Source: Mesorhizobium ciceri WSM4083
GTDB lineage: Bacteria > Pseudomonadota > Alphaproteobacteria > Rhizobiales > Rhizobiaceae
NCBI RefSeq assembly: GCF_000519305.1
Contig: NZ_JAFG01000003.1
Coordinates: forward strand, 1,152,672-1,216,671
Reading direction: 5' to 3'
Length of the DNA: 64,000 nt
This document shows, one piece after another, positions 28,176 to 36,921 of the stretch. Position 1 is the first letter of the stretch. Each line of letters opens with the position of its first letter. The translations under genes were made by a program, and so were the position numbers. The notes under the pieces were generated by a model. The model searched no databases. It was not told the origin of the DNA and was given only the letters and a program-made list of their open reading frames with translations.

Positions 28176-28966
28176 TTGATATCCCTCGCGGCTTCGGGTG
28201 TACGCGAGAATTTCTGCCTGACGACGCGCTGCAGGAACAGCGGGTTGCCGACCACATAGCGGCGCCACAGGCGGCCCGGCTCGACAGCCAACCGGAACAG
28301 CCATTCGAGCCGCAGCCGGCGCATCCACAAGGGCGCGCGGGGCACCGCGCCGCTCAGGAAATCAAGCAATGCGCCGACGGCGATCGGAAGCGTGCAATGG
28401 CGCGCGTCGATATGGCGTTCGATCCACAATTCCTGACGCGGCACGCCCATGGCGACGAGCAGCACGTCGGGCCGAAGCGCGGCAATCCGGTCGACGATTT
28501 CCTGCTCCTGCGAAGCGGGGAAATAGCCGTCATGGATCACCACGAACCGGTGCTGCACCGCCAATGCGGCCAGCTTGACCGACGCCGCTTCGGCATTGAC
28601 GCGCGTCGCGCCGAGCAGCCCGACGGTCAGCGGCGTCGTCGAGGCCTGCAGGAAGGCCGGAACGAAATCGGTACCATTCAGATTGTCGGGAAACGGCGCC
28701 CCGTAGAGGAGTCTCGCCGCCAGATCGATACCGATGCCGTCGGGCAGGATGAGGAAATCATCGAGTGCCTGGGCGAAGACCGGATCAGTATAGGCGATGT
28801 TGGCGTTGTGGGCGTTGAGGAAACTGACCTTGGTGAAGCGCCGCTCGGCAATCAACCGGTTCAGCAGGGCGATGGCATCGTTCCAGCGGACCGCAACCAC
28901 CGGGATGCCAAGGATCGTCTTCAGCTTGTCGAGCCCGAACGCGGCGCGGGCGGAATGCATGTTCAT
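28172..28966 (-). CDS. WecG/TagA/CpsF-family glycosyltransferase (GT26)
   Basis: 264 aa, cytoplasmic face. Family motifs: VSFLNAHNANIAYTDP, ILPDGIGIDLAARLL, NLNGTDFVPAFL, DVLLVAMGVPRQELW, then GALLDFLSGAVPRAPLWMRRLRLEWLFRL and RLWRRYVVGNPLFL. Members add ManNAc(A), GlcA or similar sugars to a lipid-linked acceptor. The first ATG at 28966 is followed by MNMHSARAA; the gene overlaps the upstream GT4 gene and the downstream GTG, implying tight coupling. The sugar added cannot be predicted here. Confidence 0.93.
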   Translation of the reverse strand: MNMHSARAAFGLDKLKTILGIPVVAVRWNDAIALLNRLIAERRFTKVSFLNAHNANIAYTDPVFAQALDDFLILPDGIGIDLAARLLYGAPFPDNLNGTDFVPAFLQASTTPLTVGLLGATRVNAEAASVKLAALAVQHRFVVIHDGYFPASQEQEIVDRIAALRPDVLLVAMGVPRQELWIERHIDARHCTLPIAVGALLDFLSGAVPRAPLWMRRLRLEWLFRLAVEPGRLWRRYVVGNPLFLQRVVRQKFSRTPEAARDIK

Positions 28967-30135
28967 GCAAACGCCTCCTGCCTGACGGGTGCGAGCTTTT
29001 CGAGGCCGAGCCGGATGGCAGCGTCAAGCGCCTTGACCTGCGAGCCCCGGAACGCGCTGCCGTCAACGTCGCGGATGTCGGCCGCCGCAGCCTCGAGAGC
29101 CCTGGCGAAGGCAACGGGATCGTCGGTGACGAAGCAATTGGCGGGACGGTGGTCGATGCCGCGCAGCGAACGGCTGGTGGCGACGGAAGGCAGGCCGAGC
29201 TCGAAGGTTTCGATTGTCTTCAACTGGACGCCGCTGCCGGCGGTGCTGATCAGCGGAATGACGGCAGCACCGCGCACGAAAGCCTGCGCGTCGGGCACGC
29301 GGCCGACAAATTCAACACCGGGATGCTTGGACGCGACGCCCGAAGGCATGTGGCCGGCGATGCGGATGCGGAAATCGGGCCGCAGATGCGGCACGACCTT
29401 GCCCAGGAACCAGTCGAGGCCGATGCGGTTCGGCTGCCAGGTCCAGGTGCCGATCAGGGCGGCGTCGCAGTCGGTGCGGCGCGGGTCTTTCAGGGTTGGC
29501 GCCTGGGCACCGGTCACCAGCGGCAGCACCGCCGAGCGGTTGTCGGAGGCGACACCGAGAGCGGCGCGGTCTTCCTCGGCCAGGGTGAAGACGAAGCGCG
29601 CCCGGCGGCAGAGACGCTCTTCGACGGCCTTGAGCAGCCTTGCCTCGCGGCGAAACAGCAGGCGCTGGAAGAGGCTGCCGGCGGCAGCGGCATTCTCCCG
29701 CGCCGAAAGATGCTCGACATTGTGGGCAACGAAGATCGAAGGCCGCCCAGTGAACAGCTTTTCGAAGGCGCCGGCGAACTGCACCGAATTCAAGACATAG
29801 CCATCAACCGGTCCAGCGCGCTCGATGGCAGCGAGAACATCGCTGTCGGACACGGCGCGCAGCTTGACCGACGCGAAGGTGAGACCCGAAAGCAGCGCCT
29901 TGCCGACCCAGGCCAGCTTTTGCCGCGCGGAGGCATTGTCCGTGCGCACGTCTATGGCACCCAGCACCACGGTGTTTTCGGGGTCGGCCGCGGGTTTCCC
30001 CGGCCAGGTGAAACCAATGACGGTTACGCGCGCGCCAGCGCGCCGCAAGGCAGCGATGATCGCAGCGTTGGCGATCTCGTAGCCCGAGGCGAGAGCGCCG
30101 TCGGGCACGATCGATGTGGCGAACAGCAGATGCAT
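28963..30135 (-). CDS. Glycosyltransferase, GT-B type (GT4-like)
   Basis: 390 aa from an ATG at 30135 (MHLLFATSIVPDG). N-terminal Rossmann-like half begins with LLFATSIVPDGALASGYEIANAAIIAALRRAGARVTVIG; the middle has IFVAHNVEHLSARENA, and the C-terminal half has AALIGTWTWQPNRIGLDWFL, IRIAGHMPSG, and LISTAGSGVQLKTIETFELGLPSVAT, the nucleotide-sugar site with its conserved Glu (ETFELG). A much longer frame to 30588 would run antisense across the divergent GT2 gene and is rejected. It is the first gene of the minus-strand glycosyltransferase trio. Confidence 0.88.
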   Translation of the reverse strand: MHLLFATSIVPDGALASGYEIANAAIIAALRRAGARVTVIGFTWPGKPAADPENTVVLGAIDVRTDNASARQKLAWVGKALLSGLTFASVKLRAVSDSDVLAAIERAGPVDGYVLNSVQFAGAFEKLFTGRPSIFVAHNVEHLSARENAAAAGSLFQRLLFRREARLLKAVEERLCRRARFVFTLAEEDRAALGVASDNRSAVLPLVTGAQAPTLKDPRRTDCDAALIGTWTWQPNRIGLDWFLGKVVPHLRPDFRIRIAGHMPSGVASKHPGVEFVGRVPDAQAFVRGAAVIPLISTAGSGVQLKTIETFELGLPSVATSRSLRGIDHRPANCFVTDDPVAFARALEAAAADIRDVDGSAFRGSQVKALDAAIRLGLEKLAPVRQEAFA

Positions 30136-30307
30136 CTCACCTATCCAGTGGTGTAGCCGGTAGCAAAGCGCGGTGAACCCTTGATTAAGCCAGCACATTC
30201 GACGGCCGAAAGTCCCTGCCTGGCGGGCTTCTCCGTGCAAGGTGATTAACGAAAGCTTATCAACCGTGGTGCTACCTGAGCCCAACTCACCATGTGGCTG
30301 GACACGG

Positions 30308-31306
30308 ATGATCCCTTTGCCATCGGACGGTTCGGTATCGGTCGCGGGACGCACGCCGCGGCTTGACGTCGAGGCCGTCGAAGCCATCGTCACCTTGCCG
30401 ACCTTCAAGCGCCCCGAGCAGGTGCTCGAAACGCTGGCGTCGCTGCGCGCGCAGCAAACCGGCAGGCGCTTTGCCGTCATCGTCATGGAAAACGAAGCCG
30501 AGGCGCGGGCCGGTGCCAAGGCAGCGCTGCCGCTGTTCGAGCGGGGCGAAATGTCGGGCCTGGTGATCATCGCGCATGAGCGCGGCAATTGCAGCGCCTA
30601 CAATGCCGGCTGGCAGACGGCCATCCTGCAATTCCCGAACTTCAGACACCTGCTGGTCATCGACGATGACGAAATCGCCGATCCGCAGTGGCTGGAACGG
30701 ATGTGCACCGCAGCCGAGACGCTCGGCGCCGATATCGTCGGCGGCCCGCAGGTGCCCGTGTTTGCCGACCCCACCCATGCGCGATGGGCAGAGCATCCGG
30801 TGTTCGCGCCGCCTTACCGGGAAACAGGACGCGTGCCGGGGCTCTATTCGTCCGGCAATCTTCTGGTCGGGCGCAACGTGCTGATCGCCATGGGTCCGCC
30901 CTTTCTCGATCTCAGATTCAACTTCATGGGCGGCGGCGATTCCGACTTTCTCAGCCGGTCGGCGCAAAAGGGCTTTGTTCTGGGATGGTGCGCCGAGGCC
31001 AAGGTGCTGGAAACCGTTCCGGCGCGGCGTATCGAAGCCGACTGGATCCGTGCCCGCAGCCTGCGCAACGGCGTCATCTCGACACTGGTCGAAAAGAAGA
31101 AGCGCGCCGGCACGCCAATGGCCGGCGCCAAAGTGTTGCTGAAGAGCCTGGCACTGCTTGCCGCCTCGCCGTTTCGCGGCCTGATCCGGCTGGCGCGGAC
31201 CGGATCGCCTGATATCGCCATCTACCCCATCCATGTGGCGCTGGGCCGCGTGCTGGCCGAATTCGGATATGCCAATGAGCAATACCGCCAGCCTGAGAAA
31301 AACTGA
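30308..31306 (+). CDS. Glycosyltransferase family 2
   Basis: About 332 aa. GT-A fold: EAIVTLPTFKRPEQVLETLASLRAQ, VIVMENE, LLVIDDDEIADPQWLERM (the DxD-type site DDDE), ADIVGGPQVPVF and FMGGGDSDFLSRSAQKG (acceptor-site GGGD-D pattern). A C-terminal hydrophobic stretch (VLLKSLALLAASPFRGLI) may hold it at the membrane. The start is uncertain: an ATG at 30308 or a GTG at 30242 is possible, neither with a strong ribosome site, and the recognisable domain begins about 20 codons after the ATG. It overlaps the polymerase gene by about 38 bases. Confidence 0.85.
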   Translation: MIPLPSDGSVSVAGRTPRLDVEAVEAIVTLPTFKRPEQVLETLASLRAQQTGRRFAVIVMENEAEARAGAKAALPLFERGEMSGLVIIAHERGNCSAYNAGWQTAILQFPNFRHLLVIDDDEIADPQWLERMCTAAETLGADIVGGPQVPVFADPTHARWAEHPVFAPPYRETGRVPGLYSSGNLLVGRNVLIAMGPPFLDLRFNFMGGGDSDFLSRSAQKGFVLGWCAEAKVLETVPARRIEADWIRARSLRNGVISTLVEKKKRAGTPMAGAKVLLKSLALLAASPFRGLIRLARTGSPDIAIYPIHVALGRVLAEFGYANEQYRQPEKN

Positions 31307-32609
31307 GCGCGCGCCGCTCAGCGACGCGTTCACGCGCGAAGGCGTGGCCACCGCCATTGCCGCGCTGCTGTTCACCGTCATCATGGTGTCGTTCCGGCCG
31401 TTCCAGCCGGGCGGCGCCGAACTCACCGGTCAAGGCGGCGACATCGTCAACCAGCTTGGCTTCGGTTCGCTCGGCGCCTTGTCGATCTTCTCGCTGATGG
31501 CCTTTGCCGATCCGCGCGTGGTGCGCTCGCTGCTCAGCCCGTCCTGGGTGCTGATGCTGGGTTTCTTTTTCCTCTCGGTGATCCTGTCGACCGATCCGCC
31601 TTCGGCGATGCGCGCCGCCTCCTTCACCCTGATCGGCATCCTGACGATGGCGACGATCCTGGTGCTGCCGCGCGACGCCGAGGCCTTCTCGAAGGTGATC
31701 ATCTTCACCGCCGTCGTGGTCATGGGCCTTTCCTATCTCGGCATCATCGTCTTTCCGCACGAGGCGATGCACACCGCCGACTCGCAGGAGCCCGAACATG
31801 CCGGCCTATGGCGCGGCGTGTTCACCCATAAGAACATCGCCGGGCCGATCATGGCCTGCCTCAGCTTCGCAGGCCTTTATCTCTACCGGCGCGGGCAGCG
31901 CTACTGGGGTGCCGGGATCTTCTTCGCTGCGATGATCTTCATGCTGCACACCGGCTCCAAGACGACAGCCGGCCTGGTGCCGTTCTCGATCCTGATCGTC
32001 ATGTTTCCGAGCCTGATAGGCATGCGGCTCGGCACGCCGATCCTGTTTGCGCTGGCCATCATCGCCACGGCGGTCGGCACGCTGGGCATCGTCTTCCTGC
32101 CGCCGGTAAAACATCTGGCGGCGATCTATTTCCCCGGCATGACCTATACCGGACGCACGACGCTGTGGGAGTTCGCCGGCAGCATGCTGGCGAAGAAGCC
32201 ATGGACCGGCTACGGCTATGAGAGCTTCTGGGGCACGCCGCTGCTGCTCAACCAGGACCAGCCCTTCGACCGGCCGTGGGATATCAGAACCATCGTGCAT
32301 GGCCATGACGGCTATCTCGACATCGCCGTGCTGATGGGCATCCCGGCACTGTGTGTGGCGGTCTACACCTTCCTCATCGCGCCGCTGCGCGACTACATGC
32401 GCATTCCGTTGCGCAGGGAAAACATCTTTCTCGGCGACTTCTTCATGATGGTGGTGCTGTTCACGGCGCTGAACGCCTTCCTCGAAAGCTTCTTCTTCCA
32501 TCGCGGCGACCCGGTCTGGCTGTTCTTCGTGCTCGGTGTGCTTGGCCTCAGGCAAGTGTCGCTGCGGCCAATCGCGTTGCGCGATCCCGATCGTGGCTCG
32601 CGATCCTGA
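31269..32609 (+). CDS. O-antigen ligase/polymerase-like membrane protein (Wzy/ExoQ-like)
   Basis: About 446 aa with roughly eleven membrane helices and a large periplasmic loop. The family region GRTTLWEFAGSMLAKKPWTGYGYESFWG lies near residue 295, followed by HGHDGYLDIAVLMG, as in ExoQ and O-antigen ligases. It probably polymerises repeat units in the periplasm. The ATG at 31269 lies inside the GT2 gene (overlap about 38 bases); a second ATG is 6 bases later. It is the last gene of the polysaccharide cluster before proC. Confidence 0.88.
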   Translation: MPMSNTASLRKTERAPLSDAFTREGVATAIAALLFTVIMVSFRPFQPGGAELTGQGGDIVNQLGFGSLGALSIFSLMAFADPRVVRSLLSPSWVLMLGFFFLSVILSTDPPSAMRAASFTLIGILTMATILVLPRDAEAFSKVIIFTAVVVMGLSYLGIIVFPHEAMHTADSQEPEHAGLWRGVFTHKNIAGPIMACLSFAGLYLYRRGQRYWGAGIFFAAMIFMLHTGSKTTAGLVPFSILIVMFPSLIGMRLGTPILFALAIIATAVGTLGIVFLPPVKHLAAIYFPGMTYTGRTTLWEFAGSMLAKKPWTGYGYESFWGTPLLLNQDQPFDRPWDIRTIVHGHDGYLDIAVLMGIPALCVAVYTFLIAPLRDYMRIPLRRENIFLGDFFMMVVLFTALNAFLESFFFHRGDPVWLFFVLGVLGLRQVSLRPIALRDPDRGSRS

Positions 32610-32666
32610 TGGGGCTTCCCCAGAGAAGCGCCAGCGTCTATGTGAAGGCCTTCCTTCGGAGGGCTT

Positions 32667-33485
32667 TTGATGACGATTAGGCTTGTTCTCGCCGGCTGCG
32701 GCAATATGGGTTACGCCATGCTCTCGGGCTGGCTGAAATCCGGCAAGCTAGCGCCGTCGGCGGTTTTCGTGGTCGAGCCCAATGCCGATCTGCGCAATCG
32801 CGCGTCGACGCTGGGCTGCGCGACATCAGCCGATGCCGGTAGCATTCCGGCCGATGCCGTGCCCGATCTCGTCGTCATCGCGGTGAAGCCGCAGGTGATC
32901 CGCGACGTCACGGCCGCCTACAAGCGCTTCGGCGACGGCCGCACCACCTTTGTCAGCATCGCCGCCGGCACGCCTGCCGCCACCTTCGAGGAGATCTTGG
33001 GCAACCGCGCGCCGATCGTGCGCTGCATGCCCAACACACCCGCGGCGATCGGCAAGGGCATGATGGTGGTGTTCTCCAACAGGCTGGTTTCCGAAGACAC
33101 CAAGCGTTTCGTCGCCGACCTTTTGTCGGCGAGCGGCGAAGTGACCACGATCGACGACGAGGGCCTGATGGACGCGGTGACCGCCGTATCCGGATCGGGG
33201 CCGGCCTATATCTTCCATTTCATCGAAGCGCTGACCGTGGCAGCCGAGAAGGCCGGTCTGCCGACGGCGACCGCCAAGCTGCTCGCCATGCAGACCGTCT
33301 ATGGCGCCGCCTCGCTCGCCGCCGAAAGCGGCGAGGAACCGGGCGTGCTGCGCCAACAGGTCACCAGCCCCAAGGGGACGACGGCCGCGGCGCTGGACGT
33401 GCTGATGGGCGAGGATCGGCTGACCAATCTGCTGACGCAGGCGGTGGAGGCGGCAAGGGTGAGGTCGGTGGAGCTGGGGAAGTAG
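32667..33485 (+). CDS. proC: Pyrroline-5-carboxylate reductase
   Basis: Last step of proline synthesis: reduces pyrroline-5-carboxylate with NAD(P)H. 272 aa. Rossmann start MTIRLVLAGCGNMGYAMLSGWL (GCGNMG), then VRCMPNTPAAIGKGM and the dimer/active-site signature MDAVTAVSGSGPAYIFHFIEAL, with QVTSPKGTTAAALDVL near the end. Length and order are normal. Cytoplasmic. A GGAGG site lies about 7 bases before the ATG. It sits 57 bases after the polymerase gene, but nothing links it functionally to the polysaccharide genes. Confidence 0.96.
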   Translation: MMTIRLVLAGCGNMGYAMLSGWLKSGKLAPSAVFVVEPNADLRNRASTLGCATSADAGSIPADAVPDLVVIAVKPQVIRDVTAAYKRFGDGRTTFVSIAAGTPAATFEEILGNRAPIVRCMPNTPAAIGKGMMVVFSNRLVSEDTKRFVADLLSASGEVTTIDDEGLMDAVTAVSGSGPAYIFHFIEALTVAAEKAGLPTATAKLLAMQTVYGAASLAAESGEEPGVLRQQVTSPKGTTAAALDVLMGEDRLTNLLTQAVEAARVRSVELGK

Positions 33486-33580
33486 AGTCGCTGACCCCAG
33501 TGCAAGGGTCTCGAAGGGTCGGCCGTGCTTGTGCCGACGGATGGCCAAGCCTTGAGGATTAGCGGAAACGCCTATCGTTT

Positions 33581-33763
33581 CGTCATCCACGGGCGGAGCA
33601 AGGAGCGCAGCGACGCAGCGCAGACCCGAGGATCCATGCCGCGACTTCAGAGCGCCGCCACGGTGCAGAATTCTGCTCCGCTGCATTCCCCGATCAAGGT
33701 CATGGCATGGATCCTCGGGTCTCCGCGACGGAGCTTCGCTCCTGCTCCGCCCGTGGATGACGA
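33581..33763. repeat. 183-bp intergenic inverted-repeat element
   Basis: The outer arms (33581-33600 and 33744-33763; CGTCATCCACGGGCGGAGCA and its complement) are a perfect 20-bp inverted repeat. Inner arms around ACCCGAGGATCCATGCC (33623-33639) and its complement (33705-33721) pair as well, with further complementarity near GCAGCG/CGCTGC. No open frame in it is gene-like. The form suggests a dispersed palindromic element of rhizobial intergenic regions (RIME-like or MITE-like), lying between convergent proC and the SAF-domain gene, where it could also end transcription. Confidence 0.85.
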
Positions 33764-33785
33764 AGTTGAGCCGGCCGCGATCATC

Positions 33786-35099
33786 TCAGGCCCCGTACAG
33801 CATTTCGTCCTGCAGCCGGCGCAAAGCGAACAGCCTCGTCGTCTGGTCGGGCGACGCATTGTCTGACGTCAACAACCCGCCTTTCCTGACCGGTTTCAGC
33901 ACCTTGCCGCCCTCGAGCAGGCCGACCGGCACCGCGCGCTGGGCACGGGCCTCGCCGACGGTCATCGTCCAGGAACGGTAGCAGGTCTCGCCGATCGCAT
34001 CGAAGGTCTCGTCGGCGGCGAGATCCCGCTTGGCAACGGCGCAGACTTCGGCAACGGGTCGCGGCAGCGGCACCATGTCGGGCTTGCCGAAAAGCATGAT
34101 ACGGGCGGCGGTCAGCGGCACCTCCAGTGAGGTCAGATGATACGGCCGGAACAGGCTGTAATAGGGGCCGTGGCCGATATGCAGATCGTCCATGCGCTCG
34201 ATGATGCGCGGATGCGTCGCCTCGACGATGACGAAGACGCCAGGCGCGACGCCCTTGCCGACCGTGTAGTCGACGACGCCCTTCTTTAGCAAAAGCCCGC
34301 CATCCTCGCGCGGGATCAGCACCTTGGCGAGGTCATCGCGGTCGGCCTTCGGGCCGTGCATGCCGGGCACATCGGGCACCAGCCCGGTGGCGTTGGCGAT
34401 GGCGCACATCTCGACCATGGTCTTAGAGCCGTCGACGAACTCGACCAGCATGCGCGGGTTCATGTTGCGGCGGATCGCTTCGGCGCGATAGTCGTCCGGC
34501 ACGGCATCGTGGTTGAGCGGGTTGTTCTTGCCCTTGCCGGCCGAGACGATGGTCAGCCCGAGTGCCGACGCAAACTCGATCAGTTCCATGCAGCTCGACG
34601 GCTCGTCGCCCGCACCAACCGAATAGACGACGCCAAGCCGGTCGGCCTGCTGCTTGAGATAGCAGCCGATGGTGACGTCGGCCTCGACGTTCATCATCAC
34701 CAGATGCTTGCCGTGCTCCATCGCCATGAGGTCGAAATCGGCGGCGACGCCCGGCTTGCCGGTGGCGTCGATGACGACGTCGATCAGCGGGTTGGTGACC
34801 AGCATCTCGTTGGATGTGATGGCGATCTTGCCGCTCTCGATGGCGCCGGTGACTTTCGACGCGGTGTCGGCCTCGACCGCCATGGCTTCGTCACCATAGG
34901 CGATGCGGATGGCGTCACGCGCGGTGTGCGGGCGGCGCGTCGAGACGGCGCAAACCGAAATGCCCGGCATCAGCATGCCCTGCGTGACCAGATCGGTGCC
35001 CATTTCGCCCGAGCCGATGACGCCAATGCGCACCGGGCGGCCCTCGGCGGCACGCTTGGCGAGATCACGGGCAAGCCCGGTCAGGGCGACGTTGGTCAT
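33786..35099 (-). CDS. NAD(P)-binding oxidoreductase with SAF domain (homoserine-dehydrogenase-like; possible DXR-II/DRL relative)
   Basis: 437 aa from the ATG at 35099. An N-terminal Rossmann domain has VRIGVIGSGEMGTDLVTQG (about 23-41). The middle has DVVIDATGKPGVAADFD, MMNVEADVTIGCYL and YSVGAGDEPSSCMELIEFA, as in homoserine-dehydrogenase-like oxidoreductases. The C-terminal 80 residues form a SAF-type domain (VPLPRPVAEVCAVAKRDLAADETFD). The same outline is known for DXR-II (DRL) of Brucella, which makes 2-C-methylerythritol 4-phosphate, but whether this is that enzyme or a paralogue in sugar catabolism is open. It is divergent from a galactitol-type PTS, which suggests that its substrate is a sugar phosphate. 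Confidence 0.82.
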   Translation of the reverse strand: MTNVALTGLARDLAKRAAEGRPVRIGVIGSGEMGTDLVTQGMLMPGISVCAVSTRRPHTARDAIRIAYGDEAMAVEADTASKVTGAIESGKIAITSNEMLVTNPLIDVVIDATGKPGVAADFDLMAMEHGKHLVMMNVEADVTIGCYLKQQADRLGVVYSVGAGDEPSSCMELIEFASALGLTIVSAGKGKNNPLNHDAVPDDYRAEAIRRNMNPRMLVEFVDGSKTMVEMCAIANATGLVPDVPGMHGPKADRDDLAKVLIPREDGGLLLKKGVVDYTVGKGVAPGVFVIVEATHPRIIERMDDLHIGHGPYYSLFRPYHLTSLEVPLTAARIMLFGKPDMVPLPRPVAEVCAVAKRDLAADETFDAIGETCYRSWTMTVGEARAQRAVPVGLLEGGKVLKPVRKGGLLTSDNASPDQTTRLFALRRLQDEMLYGA

Positions 35100-35440
35100 G
35101 CAGGAAATGTCCACAGCTTCGTGATTTGGGATCGGATAGCAGGGAACGGGTTCTATTTGCCAACGAAACCCGGGCGCGACCGGCAATTTCCAACGAAATC
35201 GTCTGGGAAAGGACGTCCGCCGAGGCTCGATTGGCCGAAGCGCAACCAATTGACAATGCAGCGGACAACCCCAATAAAACATTCGTTTGTCAACAAAGGC
35301 AAATGTTCACCGACGCGACAGTCGGGAAGCATTCGCCTCTGGGGCAATTTGGGGAGTGTCTTTGCGCCACGGCGTCAAAGGCTGGATGGAGCATCATTGC
35401 GAGGCGTCGAGCGAAGGCTCGCGGCTCCAGGGGAGGAAAA
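35100..35440. promoter_or_regulatory. Divergent promoter region of the SAF oxidoreductase and the PTS operon
   Basis: 341 bases between two divergent units. The middle is AT-richer (GACAATGCAGCGG...CCAATAAAACATTCGTTTGTCAACAAAGGC, about 35250-35300). An imperfect dyad of TTGTCAAC/TTGACAAT type is visible (TTGACAAT at 35248-35255, TTTGTCAAC at 35286-35294), a candidate operator. A strong GGGAGGA ribosome site at 35430-35436 precedes the IIC gene. No protein gene is seen; no regulator gene is adjacent. Confidence 0.4.
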
Positions 35441-36847
35441 ATGGATACTGTTCTCGCGGGCCTAAAAGGGGCCATCGATACGCTTGGCCCGACGATCCTG
35501 CTGCCAATTGTCATTTTCATCATCGCCGTGGTTCTCGGCGCCAAGGTCAGCAAGGCCTTTCGCGCCGCCGTCACCATCGGCGTCGCCTTCATCGGCATCA
35601 ATCTGGTGCTTGGCCTCATGTTCACGTCAATTGGCGACGTTGCCAAGGCCATCGTCACCAACACCGGCATTCATCGCGACATCATCGATGTCGGCTGGCC
35701 CTCCGCGGCCGCGATCGCCTTCGGCTCGTCGGTCGGCCTTTGGGTCATTCCGGTCGGCATCCTCGTCAACATCGTGCTGTTGCTGACACGCATGACGCGC
35801 ACGCTCAATGTCGACGTGTGGAATTTCTGGCACTTCGCCTTTGTCGGCTCGCTGGTCGTCGCCGCAACCGACAATCTGGCCTATGGCATCGCGGTCGCAG
35901 CGCTTGTCGCAGCACTCTCTCTGCTGTTCGCCGACTGGTCGGCGCGCGCGGTGCAGCAGTTCTACGGCGTGCCCGGCATTTCCGTGCCGCATCTCGCCTC
36001 GGCGCAGATCCTGCCGATCGCCATTGTGCTCAACTGGATCATGGACCGCATTCCCGGGATCAATCGCATCAACATCAACACCGACACCATCGAGCGCAGG
36101 TTCGGGGTGTTCGGCGAACCTGTCGTGATGGGCCTGATAATCGGCCTCGTCCTCGGCGCGATCGCCTTCTACAATGCGGGTGATCTCAGCGTGGTGCTGG
36201 CCAAGGTTCTGGGCACCGGCATGACGCTGGCCGCGGTGATGCTGCTGCTGCCGCGCATGGTCAAGATCCTGATGGAGGGGCTGATCCCCGTCTCCGACGC
36301 CGCACAGGCGTTCGTGCGCAAGCGCACCGGTGACCGAGAGCTTCTCGTTGGTCTCGATTCGGCGATCCTGATCGGCCATCCGGCCGCGATCTCGTCGTCG
36401 CTGATCCTGGTGCCTATCGCGATCATTCTGTCCATCATCCTGCCGGGCAACCGCGTCATCCTGTTCGCCGACCTCGCGGTCATCCCCTTCATCGTCGCCA
36501 TGACCGCGCCGCTGGTCAAAGGCAACGTGTTCCGCATGGTGGTGATCGGCACGGTGACGCTGGCCATCGGCTTCTACGTCGCCAACGCGCTGGCGCCGCT
36601 GTTCACCAGCGCAGCAGTCTCGTCGGGCTTCAAGCTGCCGGCGGACGCGCTGCAGATCACCTCGGTGGTCGATGGCTTCCTGTGGGTGCCTTACGTGGTC
36701 ATCGAGGCTATCCAGGGGATGGGGCTTGTCGGCATCATCGTGATCGCGGTGGTCATCGCGGCATTGTTTGTCCTCTACCGCCGCAATCCGCTCGGCTGGG
36801 AGCGGGCCGCGGGCGCCGAGGACGAGCCGGCCGAAGAGACGGCCTGA
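35441..36847 (+). CDS. PTS galactitol-type permease IIC
   Basis: 468 aa integral membrane subunit of a phosphoenolpyruvate-dependent sugar/polyol PTS. The chain is hydrophobic throughout: MDTVLAGLKGAIDTLGPTILLPIVIFIIAVVLG at the start, FGEPVVMGLIIGLVLGAIAFYNAG in the middle, and a C-terminal cytoplasmic tail rich in Glu/Ala. Its order and length match GatC. The start is the ATG at 35441 with GGGAGGA 4-10 bases upstream; the frame continues to 35126 without support. First gene of IIC-IIA-IIB. Transported sugar unknown; GatC relatives handle galactitol, arabitol and other polyols. Confidence 0.9.
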   Translation: MDTVLAGLKGAIDTLGPTILLPIVIFIIAVVLGAKVSKAFRAAVTIGVAFIGINLVLGLMFTSIGDVAKAIVTNTGIHRDIIDVGWPSAAAIAFGSSVGLWVIPVGILVNIVLLLTRMTRTLNVDVWNFWHFAFVGSLVVAATDNLAYGIAVAALVAALSLLFADWSARAVQQFYGVPGISVPHLASAQILPIAIVLNWIMDRIPGINRININTDTIERRFGVFGEPVVMGLIIGLVLGAIAFYNAGDLSVVLAKVLGTGMTLAAVMLLLPRMVKILMEGLIPVSDAAQAFVRKRTGDRELLVGLDSAILIGHPAAISSSLILVPIAIILSIILPGNRVILFADLAVIPFIVAMTAPLVKGNVFRMVVIGTVTLAIGFYVANALAPLFTSAAVSSGFKLPADALQITSVVDGFLWVPYVVIEAIQGMGLVGIIVIAVVIAALFVLYRRNPLGWERAAGAEDEPAEETA

Positions 36848-36875
36848 ACCTGATAGCGTCCACCCTTCAAACCGA

Positions 36876-36901
36876 TCGTGCGCCCCACGTGGGGCGCACG
36901 A
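36876..36901. other. 26-bp perfect palindrome between IIC and IIA genes
   Basis: A GC-rich palindrome with half-site TCGTGCGCCCCAC (36876-36888) and its exact complement (36889-36901) lies 28 bases after the IIC stop and 20 bases before IIA, and is followed by TTTC. In RNA it makes a very stable hairpin. It may be a partial terminator or processing site setting the ratio of membrane to soluble PTS subunits, or a protein-binding site. Confidence 0.7.
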
Positions 36902-36921
36902 TTTCATAGACGGAGCAAAGA

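Noticed and set aside
30136..30588. Extension of the GT4-like gene to a 541-aa protein
   Set aside because: The extra 151 residues are antisense to the divergent GT2 gene start, and the GT-B fold begins at MHLLFATS.
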